Of a stretch of DNA of 64,000 bases, positions 47,976 through 57,420 are shown piece by piece. A program made the translations under genes and the position numbers. A model generated the notes under the pieces. The model was not told the DNA's origin and made no database searches. It saw nothing but the letters and a program-made list of their open reading frames with translations. The stretch lies in the NCBI RefSeq assembly GCF_963678635.1, contig NC_087071.1, positions 30,866,141 through 30,930,140 on the forward strand, in the 5' to 3' direction. Every line of letters starts with the position of its first letter. Within the stretch, counting starts at the first letter, position 1. Source of the DNA: Symsagittifera roscoffensis. Its lineage: Eukaryota > Xenacoelomorpha > Acoela > Convolutidae.

Positions 47976-48940
47976 GTGCAAACTGATAATCAAAACGAAG
48001 TTAACGAAATGGAGGCGTATGTACGACCGATTATAGACGCGATCTATCGTCGGCTAATAGATCAAGACTTCAATCTGGAGGACCAAGAGGTAGTCATGTT
48101 GCTGGTCCCCTTAATAAACATCTTATGGCATGACAACCGAGGGGACCGCCCCACAAAAGTCTTATTGATGGCGGCATATGGACAACTAGACCGTAACTAG
48201 TGAGTACTAGACCGCCCAAACACGAGGGTTAGGAGGTGGAGAAATGGGGCTCTCTCATGATTTGGCGAACGAGCCTGAATTGGGAAGTTCCAGGACCTAC
48301 CAACCAGGACCCTGGATTGAGAAGAATGCATCAATAGATGAACAGCGAGGCAGCCTCGTCTAGTTCACAACTGAGAGCAGCTGTGCCACCAAAGAGGCAC
48401 AGAGACAAGTGCAAAAGAGACAAGTGGAAAAGACACAAGTGGAAAAGATTGATTAAAGATTGCAATAAGAAGCAAGGCGAGGAAAAAGAACGCTTGGGAC
48501 GAGAATATAAGGAGCGATCGGAGCGCCCGGCATTGACGACAGCAGTAGAAATAACATTACCCGCAAGGGATTTTCCTCGTGGGCATTCCCCGATGGAGCT
48601 TCTAACGCCTCGCGATCTAACTCAAACGACGGAGGTGCGAGCCCCGACAACAACTGGCAGAGCCCTAGGTGACCAGTCGTGGGGCAGACGGTGCAGAAGC
48701 TGAATGAAACAGCTGGACGACTTGTAGCCAACAGGAGTGCGCCAGGTTCCGGGGCGACTGCTCCCTGTGGAACGATTGATGATGCAGGCAGAATGCAGCT
48801 ATCCCAAGAAACGATAAGGAGAACGGGAGCTGACACCACAACAACACCTATAAAGACCTCAAAAGTCCGGGAGAGGTTGATAAGGGAAAGGCCAACGAAA
48901 AAATTGTCCCGGGTGTTTGATGTCCAGAAGAACAACTAGT
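47976..48940 (+). pseudogene. Accessory coding region, N-terminal part (unrecognised)
   Basis: Starts at an ATG at 47976 or 48009. The first 64-74 codons are helical and hydrophobic (YVRPIIDAIYRRLIDQDF, MLLVPLINILWHDN), ending at a stop at 48198. Frames then continue as low-complexity basic sequence (48395-48460: repeated HKWKR/DKCKRDKW-type codons) and a Thr/Ala/Pro-rich linker to 48937. Whether the N-terminal piece and the rest were one polypeptide cannot be settled. There is no signal peptide or zinc finger. It shares strand and base composition with pol. Confidence 0.5.
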
Positions 48941-49002
48941 TGAAGAACAACTTTACAGGAGTTCCGGACATGGACATGCGAGCATGTTTCAATCGATAGA
49001 AT

Positions 49003-49571
49003 TTGAGTGCAGCAGTAAACATGCAGCAACCGCCGCTCAGGACATCACATTTGATACTGGTTGATAGTTTGGTGAGAGTTCTGCAGAACTTGATGACCTC
49101 ATGGATCACTACGGTGATGGCCTTTGGAGGCGCCACGATAGCCCAACTGTATCAAATGGTGGAGCTAATGAACCCAGGAAGAATCCCCGATAACATGATC
49201 TTAATAGGAACGAGCAATGTGTCCAGGAGTTCAGATGAAGAGAAGGTACAATGGGAATGGATGGTGTTGTGCTTATTTACCCCTGTCTGGCAGATGTTTA
49301 AGTGCGCGGTACTGACCGTCTGCACCATACCGATTAGCACGAGAACGTCGAAGGGAAGGAGGCACGAGAACATCGACGGGAAGGAGGCATAAGGAAAGGT
49401 TATCAGGTGGAATAACATAGTGCCAAATCTGGTGAGTTGCAATACTGGACGGATGATCCTGATGGATGTAGAACATGAGCTGAGAGCTATGGATCAGGCC
49501 AGACTCACCACTGATGAAATCCAATTTGACAGTATAGAAGGACAAGCCTGGATGAGTCGAAACCAGCCGTA
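49003..49571 (+). pseudogene. SGNH/GDSL hydrolase-like module A in the accessory region
   Basis: A single frame (interrupted only by a TAA at 49390-49392) carries the layout of an SGNH-fold esterase. Block I is DNMILIGTSNVSR, with GTSN at 49207-49218 and the putative nucleophile Ser at 49213-49215 (GDS is usual, GTS here). A hydrophobic strand follows (CAVLTVCTIPIS), then RWNNIVPNL. Near the end is block V, LTTDEIQFDSIEGQAWM, with Asp at 49513-49515 and Gln (CAA, 49522-49524) where the catalytic His of DxxH is expected. Members of the family hydrolyse ester bonds, and CR1/L2 LINE ORF1 proteins carry such a domain. Loss of the His and the stop argue that this copy is inactive. The assignment is by motif reading only. 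Confidence 0.5.
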
Positions 49572-50269
49572 ACCCAGATGCCGCAGAGCTCCAGCGAGTC
49601 GGGGCAAATGACGGACGTACTGGACCGACTGGGCGAAGTGCCAGTAAGGAGGACTATTCATCCGCGACGAAGATAAGGACCTGTCAACTCAACAGCGGAC
49701 ACGACATCAGGCACGTCGAGATCAGAAGCAACGAGTACACGCCGAGAAAATCGACGACCAGACAGAAACTCTCTGATGTGTTCGAGGCCCATACATTCCC
49801 TCTGGTATATCTACAAGCAGCACCTGATGAAACTGAACCTTCAAATTGTAAAGTTTGCAGCTGACGCTATGAGGACGCTGAATGGAGGAAGTCTCTCCGT
49901 GAACGACCTATACTCGACTATGGGAGTGGATTAGTTGATAGCAGCCGGCATCAACTTTAGCTTCACGACCGCCTTAAGGTTCGCTGATCTAGAGGGAGTG
50001 CCCTCGAACAGTAAATTCCAGAAATGCGAGACCATTGCAGAACGTGAGAATAAATCATAGCGAAGGAAACCGAGAAGAAAGACCAGGAAGATTTTTGACG
50101 ACGAGGGAACCAATAGGAAAGCATCTGAAGATGTTTAAACAAGGGCGAACACCCCCATCTCACGTGAAAGAAAGGGCGTCTCCGAAGCAAGTGGCCCAAG
50201 AAGGCGATCTCGAGAGATGTGAAGATTCGAAAGTACGAGACAATTTTTGCAGCGTAGGATAGAGTAGAG
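49572..50269 (+). pseudogene. Accessory region linker (unrecognised)
   Basis: Ser/Thr/Arg/Pro-rich fragments in changing frames (for example SESGQMTDVLDRLGEVPVRR from ~49598), then a short helical stretch (~49840-49990) and a basic segment at 50035-50262. It probably links the two SGNH-like modules. No domain seen. Confidence 0.4.
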
Positions 50270-50981
50270 ATGAGGAAAGCCAAGATTTTGGTTGTCTCGA
50301 ACTAAGACTTTGCGCATACTTCCGAGTCCTCATTTTGGCCTGACGTGATAATGCTGGCAGCAATCGACCTGGACCTGATTCAGTTTGTATCATTGGCAAT
50401 CGGGGTCTAACGACAAAGTGAAATGAACCCGATTACGATCGTGTTTGCCGGCATGAACCATCACTTGCATAGTAGGGTTTCCTGAGCAGAATCAGAGAGC
50501 CTACAACGGCGGAGGAAGCAGTGTTGTCAGCAATCAAAGACATTCTAGAATCAATGGGCGAGATAATGGATACACTGAGAGAAAGGGCATTCCCGAAAAT
50601 AACATCAAGAGCTGTGCTGGCGGTGTCTCCGGGATATGCACATCTCCCGGAAGGATTGAAGTTTGTGTATGCGACGGTGGCATTGCTCTCAGAAGGAAAG
50701 TATGATGTGATCATATCTGCTTCGAAACGCGAAGTGGAAGCAAAAAATCTGAGACCACCTAGGGCAGAATTGCCTGTACCATGGTCGGACATCTCAACTG
50801 CTATGCGAGGGTTCAAGGATCATTCGCTACACATGCTGGTGTTGGATGAAGTGTTGGAGTTGAAACTCTCCAACTTCAGCAGGCAGCTCAAACTGAAACC
50901 AGGAATCAACGATGATCATCGAGTGATAGTGGCGATGTCCATGGGCTTGTGGTTCAGTGGAATGGAGACAAAAGAGAGGTA
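50270..50981 (+). pseudogene. SGNH-like module B in the accessory region
   Basis: From 50270 the frame reads MRKAKILVVSN (block I-like strand, Ser-Asn at 50297-50302), FWPDVIMLAAIDLDLIQF and ITIVFAGMNHHLHSR, with Gly at 50450-50452 and Asn at 50456-50458 in the position of the GxND motif (block III; here GMNH). Three stops break it (50303, ~50408, ~50486). The continuation, 50521-50981, is open and globular (VLAVSPGYAHLPEGLKFVYA, LSEGKYDVIISASKREVE, HMLVLDEVLELKL). Alternating strands and helices suit the same alpha/beta fold. Catalytic residues are not all visible, so this is weaker than module A. Confidence 0.35.
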
Positions 50982-52139
50982 GAAGAGAGACAGAACTCCA
51001 AAGAGACGAGAGCTCACTTGGTAGCGATGGTTTTACGTACGAAGCCAGAGGCCAACAAGTGGTTGCACTTGACTCCTCGAATAGCAGCATTAGGCACGTA
51101 CGCTTTTGAGCGAGGCCCACCGATGGTCACGAAGATTCATGCCTTCTTGATATGAGAAATGAACATGGTCGAGAATTCAGAAGAAAAGTCAGTCGAGTTC
51201 GCAAACAGGATGTGCCAAGTGACCCTCGAAGCTTTCTGGACGCAGAATGTAAAGAGAGAGGAAGACTTCAACAGGACCGACAGTATGCTAGAAGGGTTGG
51301 GAGCAGCATGGACCGCGTCCTTCTGGCAAAAGTCTACCCCGCGCTCTCTCGAAACCTGATCAGAGAGTTCCTTAAAGCAGTAACCGAGGTATCGATAGTG
51401 GAAATCCTAGCATTTTTTGTGATATTCGAAGCGAAGAACTTGGTGAAAAGACCAGTGGTACTGCTCACTGAGGGAGTGCAGAACCTGCGACTGACGGAAT
51501 TCTGACATTAATTGCAATCACGCACGCGAATCTGGGAGGATTGATGAACTTGACCCGCTACCACGAGCAGACATGAAGCGATCCACTGACTGCTGGAATA
51601 AAGTGAGAGATCTGAGACATACTTTGATCCAAGACCTCCTACAACAGAACTGTTTTGGAACAAGAGAAGACGAAACGATCAAAAAGGAAGAAGACGTGCG
51701 ACGTCATGCAGGAGACATGCCCCTATTGACTGATTTCAGCTTAGCTATGAGGACCGATCCCTTAGCATTGATCAGAGGAGCCACGGAATTTGTGACGGTG
51801 ATATATGGTCCTGCAGTCATTCGCGATCCATGACGTTAAGGTGGAAGCGTATAGAAGGTAGGTGTTGTACTTGAACCTCATTTCAGCAGTGGACGGGAGC
51901 GCCCTCAATTGGTATGAGCAACATGTGTTTAGAGAAATGATGAGTTAGGATTTGCTGTTCGCGGAGATATCAGAGCCGGAAATGACAGCAATAAATTTTG
52001 ATGATCTTTTACGTTATCGTATGGGAGAAGTGGACAGAGGGCACATTGAAGTATTCCCAAAACTCTGGAGCTTGAGGCCCTATGATGAGACGAATGGCGA
52101 AGTGACAAGACTTCCTCGTTTAATGGCCCCATAACATAA
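50982..52139 (+). pseudogene. Accessory region, middle part 1 (unrecognised)
   Basis: Plus-strand frames at 50949-51155, 51159-51359 with 51350-51505, 51573-51833 and 51952-52134 read as continuous protein-like sequence with frame changes between them (LVAMVLRTKPEANKWLHL, NRMCQVTLEAFWTQNV, LGAAWTASF, VTEVSIVEILAFFVIF, DFSLAMRTDPLALIRGATEF). It is mainly helical. I know no domain with these words. Minus-strand frames over the same bases (for example 51929-52462) are shadows. Confidence 0.45.
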
Positions 52140-53056
52140 GATGAAAGAAGAGACGAAAGGCTGGGGCGATTACATGAAGCTGCCAGAGAAAATACCTGAA
52201 TTCCCCTTGATAAGAAGGATGTTGCTCGGAGCATACTCCGTAGTGTAAGTTCCCAGGTTAAGAGCCTTTGAAGCGAACGAAAGGATAGTAGCAAAAATCT
52301 CCGAAACGATGGACCCGTGCTTCGTGAAGGGAAACGCTGCCGTGCTGCATCAAACGCAGTTTGCTTACACGGATGAAACGACAAGGAGACGAATGAATAA
52401 CGCAGCCACTCCGAAACCTGGAATATTTGACGAGGAATGGGCAAAATTGGACCTGGTACCAATGGTCATGAGAGACAAGGTGGATTTGCAAGAAGCCTCA
52501 CTTATTGTAATGAGCGTGAAACCAGAGTTAGCAATAAGCGGGAAACTGTTGACTAGAACTGCACTAGCACCCTTCGGCTGTGAAGAAATCAAGATAATGC
52601 ACGGAGAAGAAGAAGACCAATCAGCTGGCAGATTAGTCGTAACAAAGTTTCCAGATGGGACAATGAGTGAAAGAGAATGCCCTTGGAGTTCAGGGAGAAA
52701 TCAGAAACGAGATGACAAGGAGGGAGAAGACCGTCGATCGGAGGAACCCATGCAGCAGGATCTTGATCAGGCTGGAAAAGAAGACAATAAGGCTTCGGCA
52801 GGTGGGATGTCCAGTCTGGATTTCAATTTTCCAGACGATTTTAAAATCGGGACAGAAACGATAGAAGGAACGACTGAGCCAGCAGAGGATGAAACTTCCA
52901 CACAGGAAACTCCGTCGACCTTCATGGAAATTAACCGAAATTTGCTGGAGAGCAGCTCCCCGGGCAATTCTAAAACTACCGAAAAGAAAATTTTGATGGA
53001 GTCTCCGAGGAGCAGAAAAATAGAAAGCCAGATTACCATTCTTGGGAACGTTACCT
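52140..53056 (+). pseudogene. Accessory region, middle part 2 (unrecognised, with acidic tail)
   Basis: The longest intact frame of the accessory region: 52309-53056 is open for 249 codons, and upstream codons back to ~52141 read on in the same frame apart from a TAA at 52246. The first ~110 codons look globular (FEANERIVAKISETMDPCF, LVPMVMRDKVDLQEASLIVM, LAPFGCEEIKI). The rest is a disordered Glu/Asp/Ser/Thr-rich tail with a short FNFPDDFKIGTE motif. The change suggests a domain boundary. Family unknown. Confidence 0.45.
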
Positions 53057-54041
53057 GAAGAAGAGTGGGAAGTTCACCACAGAGACTACGAGAATAGAAG
53101 GTGGTGTAACAGGGACAGAGTTGCCTTCATGGAAGATGTATGGAGGGTAGTTCAGTGCTACGGGACCCATTCGACTTTGAAAATAGGTATCAACAGACCA
53201 TTGATGCGAGAGATCCTTGACAAGTTGGATGAATAGGAAGGGAGATTCAGCGAGTTGTTAATCGATTAGGCCACTGACGAAAGTGAATTGAATTATCCTA
53301 TAAAGCCAACAGAGCAAGAAGGCAGTGATGAAATAGTATACCTGTGAAGAACCCGGAAAGGAACGATACGATCGAAAATGGTGATTGACAAGACCAACGA
53401 CATGAAGATGAAACTCGACAGCAAAGTGACATTGAGAAAAACTCGATAAAAGCTGTCAACTTAGCCAAACGGGAGCGTGTCGAAGAAGTCATGGATATGG
53501 GTCAAGGCGACAATCGATTGCCGGGTACAGATAGAAAATTGACCAATGTAACGATGGTGCCACCCATCCTCATGGCTGGACTAAGATCAGCCAGTTATAA
53601 AACCAAGAGGAGTGACTGGAGCGACATTAGGAATGGAAATACTTAGCCAACGCGGAGAAAGTACCCTACGAGGTTTCAGACCACCTTGCATGAACCATGG
53701 AGAGGGAAGCGCCGTAGGACAGTTAACCCCAGTAGAAAATAACCGATCTACAGTATCAGAAACCGTCTCGATCGACGAACCCGCTGGTGGATACATAGAG
53801 ATGGTGGAATACAGAAACTCGGCTAGAGGACACCTAATCGCCCTTGAAAAGAAAGGCGCCATGGAATGTTACCTGGAGGTGATGATGCAAGGCACAACCG
53901 TGAAGCAGAAGGCGTACGGAACATTGGTCTCCTCTGCGATGCATACGGAAACGATAGACCAGTTAGTGAGCCTACCATGGAGACACTTCGAAGAACAAAT
54001 GAGAACCACCACGAAAATAACCACTGATAGCGATACCTTAC
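53057..54041 (+). pseudogene. Accessory region, middle part 3 (unrecognised)
   Basis: 53042-53236 (EEEWEVHHRDYENRRWCNRD and onward) is followed by a poorly preserved acidic/basic stretch (53237-53600). Then comes a well-preserved frame, 53612-54064, of 150 codons with a beta-rich look (TLGMEILSQRGESTLRGF, GGYIEMVEYRNSARGHLIAL, MECYLEVMMQGTTVKQKAYG). No motif is recognised. Confidence 0.45.
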
Positions 54042-54983
54042 TTGAGAACGGAGCTAAAACTTAGGTTCGCTCGATGCATGACTGGAATGACGAGGGAGGA
54101 ATATGACTCAGAAGAAAGGAAAAGATCGAAAGAAGAGAAAATGTACTTAATGACGAGTGTGCGAGATCTAATGACCCAAGAAGGAGCGGCAGTAGCGTGT
54201 GCGAAACGGAGAGACGCTCTCTGTTTCATCCGATTCATGTTAGAACAAATATCGGTACCAGCAATGAATACTTGTGCCAAGATGCTGGGAGGAGGCGATG
54301 ATCGAGCGAAATTCTTGCTCTTGCAAGCACTTTTAGACATACATCAAAGTAAACCGATGTGAGTGAACATGAAGGAGCCTGTGGAACTGGAACCGATGAA
54401 GAAGATTGATGAAATACGGAGATTCACGAACAAAGAGCTGAGGCTCACAAAAGAATCCATGGTATCATTGTCGAAGTCCAATGAATATTGCGGACCGATC
54501 AGTAAAAAGTCGTACAGTTACGTAACCGGGTTCGTAGGACTGGCATACAACCCTTTCATTAATGAACACATACGCGATTGTTTCTTTGACTACGAGCAAT
54601 CAGTGTTACTAAGATTCTAGCTGTCGAGAATTGCGACAATAAGGAGCGCTGGTAATCAGCAGGCTAAGCCGGGACTTCTGTTGGAAGAAAAGGTGACTGC
54701 AAGTTCAGTGGCAAAATCTGACAACCGAGTAGAATTTGGATTGGGATTCTCGGACGAATTACTTAGAACGAGTCTAATTGTGGAGTGGGAGCTGATGAAA
54801 CCATCATGGTGCCCGAGTCTTAATGCTGATTCAATATTGCGTGCAACACAGTATGTGCAGGGGGAGCTGAATTCAGACTGTAACTTGCGTGACCTGAACA
54901 TCATTTATAACCTGATGACAACAGCATCCAAGAGCAACGGAGAGAACAAGGTGAAGTTGCCTGGCTGGGGACCAGAGGACTGA
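54042..54983 (+). pseudogene. Accessory region, C-terminal part 1 (unrecognised)
   Basis: Three frames in the same register (54042-54362, 54363-54620, 54681-54983) are separated only by stops (54360, 54618) and a short gap. The sequence is helical (MTSVRDLMTQEGAAVACAKR, AKFLLLQALLDIHQ) and continues into IRDCFFDYEQSVLLRF and FSDELLRTSLIVEWELMKPS. A single register kept for ~940 bases shows this part is younger-looking or better conserved than the SGNH linker. Function unknown. Confidence 0.45.
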
Positions 54984-56427
54984 GTTAAAATTGGTAGCTG
55001 TCTGGCGAAAGTCTGTGGACTGGAAGGTCACGTGTGCGGAGGTCTTGATTGTGTGACGACTCTTACAAGACAACACAAGCAATTGACGTTATTGTTCGGG
55101 AACATCTTAATGAAAGCAAAAACTCAAACGGAACTGGTTACAGATTGCCACGAAGGAACTGAGGTGAACCTAGTGACTGCACTGGGATTCTACAGCATGG
55201 TTGGTTCTTTAGGGTCATTATTGAACCTAGAACAAAAGCATGAGATGGTCACGGCCATGAGCGTAGAAGTGTTTCCGGGAGTGTTGCAAACCGAGCAGAA
55301 ATATATTGGAAAATGGAGAGAAGTGATAGGAGCAGAAATGAACATTCTGCAGAGTGAATTTTATCGCAGACTGTCGGGAGCGCAATATCTAGTGGGATCG
55401 ACGTTGGCTCCAATGTGCAAAAGCAGATATTTAGTGAACTTCGTAGCGGTGGATGTGAAGAGTACGATGAAGATCGTGGATCAGGTCTTCTCAGTGCCGA
55501 AATGTGTAAGATTAGCGAAGATGTCGGAAAAATCTCACAATATGCTTTGCAAGAAGTTCTCAGCAGTTCCAGAAGGAACCAAAGAAGAGTTAGAGCCGAT
55601 AATGGGCAATAATTTCATGGGATACGCCAGTAGGATTTTTAGTGATTTTGAAAGACAGAAACAGAAAGGATCAACAGCGACATATTACAATGCAGTAGAC
55701 GAAATGATGAAATTCACCGAGTAATGATGGAAGTGGAACCACTACTGAAAGCGTCGGCAAAGCGTAACTGGAGGAGCATCATGTTGAAACAAGATGAGTT
55801 CCCGTGCCATTGCTTGCTGCAAACATGGTGGTATCCCGGGCGCAGTAATCTGGTGTTGATCTGGGACTCTGGAGAGCTGATCTCCATGGATTTACCAGAT
55901 TCATCACAGCTCATAACAATAGTGATGGTTGGAGTTATGATGGCAATACAATGGCTGGAAGCTCATGTGAAAGAGAACAATCGACAGAAGATGCCAACGA
56001 GAGAACAATTACAGGAACTGGATTTCTGCAAGATTTAGATCTTTTTGAGACAACGTGCAAAATCTTGAACATTCCGATGAAAGTGAAGAAGGTATGGGCC
56101 AGAAGACGACTGATGCCATGGTTTAGAGCCAACGTGACTGCATGGTTGTACGAATATGCCAAGAAGCATATGTCGAAGCACAGCAGAGTGTACAGTGCGT
56201 ATCAGCTGGACATTGGAGCAGGAGCTTTCAAGTGAGCTTTTGTAACTCATCAGAATGCAGTGACTACCGCAGTGAAAAGGACGCCCAGAACATTTTCAAA
56301 CATAGGAGAAAAAGTTTTAAATCGAGACATAGGCGTTAAAAGTCAAAAAAGATGTTTTATCTTAGGTCATATCCTCGAAAGTCGGTATAGTGACAAAAAA
56401 TTGGAAGGCTATAACAGTCTAGTATGA
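54984..56427 (+). pseudogene. Accessory region, C-terminal part 2 (unrecognised)
   Basis: The 54042 register reads on past a TGA at 54981 into 55032-55724 (230 codons: TTLTRQHKQLTLLFGNILMK, NLVTALGFYSMVGSLGSLLN, YRRLSGAQYLVGSTL). After frame changes at ~55720 and ~56030 it continues through 55724-56038 and 55951-56235 (WARRRLMPWFRANVTAWLYE). One TGA at 56233-56235 is followed in frame by 63 more codons to a final TGA at 56425-56427, which I take as the original end. There is no transmembrane helix convincing enough to suggest an envelope protein. Unknown family. Confidence 0.45.
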
Positions 56428-56573
56428 TGTCATTTGTAATCTGCAGTGAGTCGATGTGATGTGGATAAAAGTGATTTCATGCATTTTTTAAATCCTGTTC
56501 GATGGCACTGTACCATTTTGATGAATACTACGAGACTCAATGAGGACATTGACCGGGATGTCCGGGGAATATG

Positions 56574-57420
56574 TGACATTCGACCAGTATGCGTCAAAAT
56601 GCCTTTCGAATTTGAATTTTTATTATAGCATCTGAGTGAAAAGATCGGCGTTTCTGACGGATTAGTGGTGCTAATTGGACGATTGAAGGAATCAGGAATG
56701 ATTAATTTGGACTGACATGCTGCTTTTCAATTTTTCGATTTGGGCATGAAAGACACGTATCAATTTTAATTTTTGCAACAACTGAAAACGTAAGAAAACA
56801 CAACAACAGATTCTTGAAGACAGACGTCGAACGAGAGAAAAGTAATCACTTGAAATTGTGATCGAGATTATTGACGGAAGACCATTCCGAGTTGTAACGA
56901 TTGTGCAGCTACAATTGTTACAATGTGATTTCCGAGAACCAGGAAGAGTGTTGGGACAACATTACCCGCCTTCCGGAAAGGGATAAGACAGCTCTTCGTC
57001 CGTATTCCGGAGTCCGGAAGGGTCTCAGGAAGAGAACTCGAACTTTATTTTAAACTATTTTTAAGTTCCCGTTATGTCCTGAGTTGAACTAATAACATCT
57101 AAATTCGTTTTCAATTAATGAGAAGCTAGGAAATGAAGGAAAGGGCTGATCCATCTTCGATGGAGATGATGATTTTATCTACTGAACAAAAAACAACAGT
57201 AATATCATAAATAAGTAATAGCCCTGTTTTTAGGAGTGACCTCGTCGTCTGGGGATACTGAGACCCAGCCATGAGCTCACTATTTATGTTTGTAATTAAT
57301 TATATTCGAGCGTTCTGCCAAAGCCGGAAACAGTGACGTTTTTGTCAACCCGATGTTAAAAGGACCACACAAGGAACTGACTTTGGCAGAGACAATTAAA
57401 GGTTTTGGCAGAGACGAATC
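56574..57420 (+). repeat. LTR-like repeat, copy C (3' side of the retroelement)
   Basis: Same orientation and order of blocks as copies A (31985-32545) and B (34705-35250): TGACATTCGACCAGTATGCG start, ATTAGTGGTGCTAATTGGAC, GATCGAGATTATTGACGGAAG, GGGACAACATTACCCGCC, AGACCCAGCCATGAGCTCAC, and GGCAGAGAC at the end near 57415. It lacks the minisatellite. Beyond 57420 the sequence turns sharply AT-rich and unrelated, which fits an element boundary. The beginning lies ~150 bp after the last accessory stop, as expected for a 3' LTR. Confidence 0.6.

Noticed and set aside
48453-48935. 160-codon minus-strand ORF opposite the accessory region
   Set aside because: It is the antisense shadow of the plus-strand Thr/Ala/Pro-rich segment; neighbouring coding blocks are all plus-strand.
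54990-56427. Envelope glycoprotein at the 3' end of the element
   Set aside because: I find no signal peptide, furin-type site, Cys pattern or clear C-terminal membrane anchor, and the region is far longer than an env.
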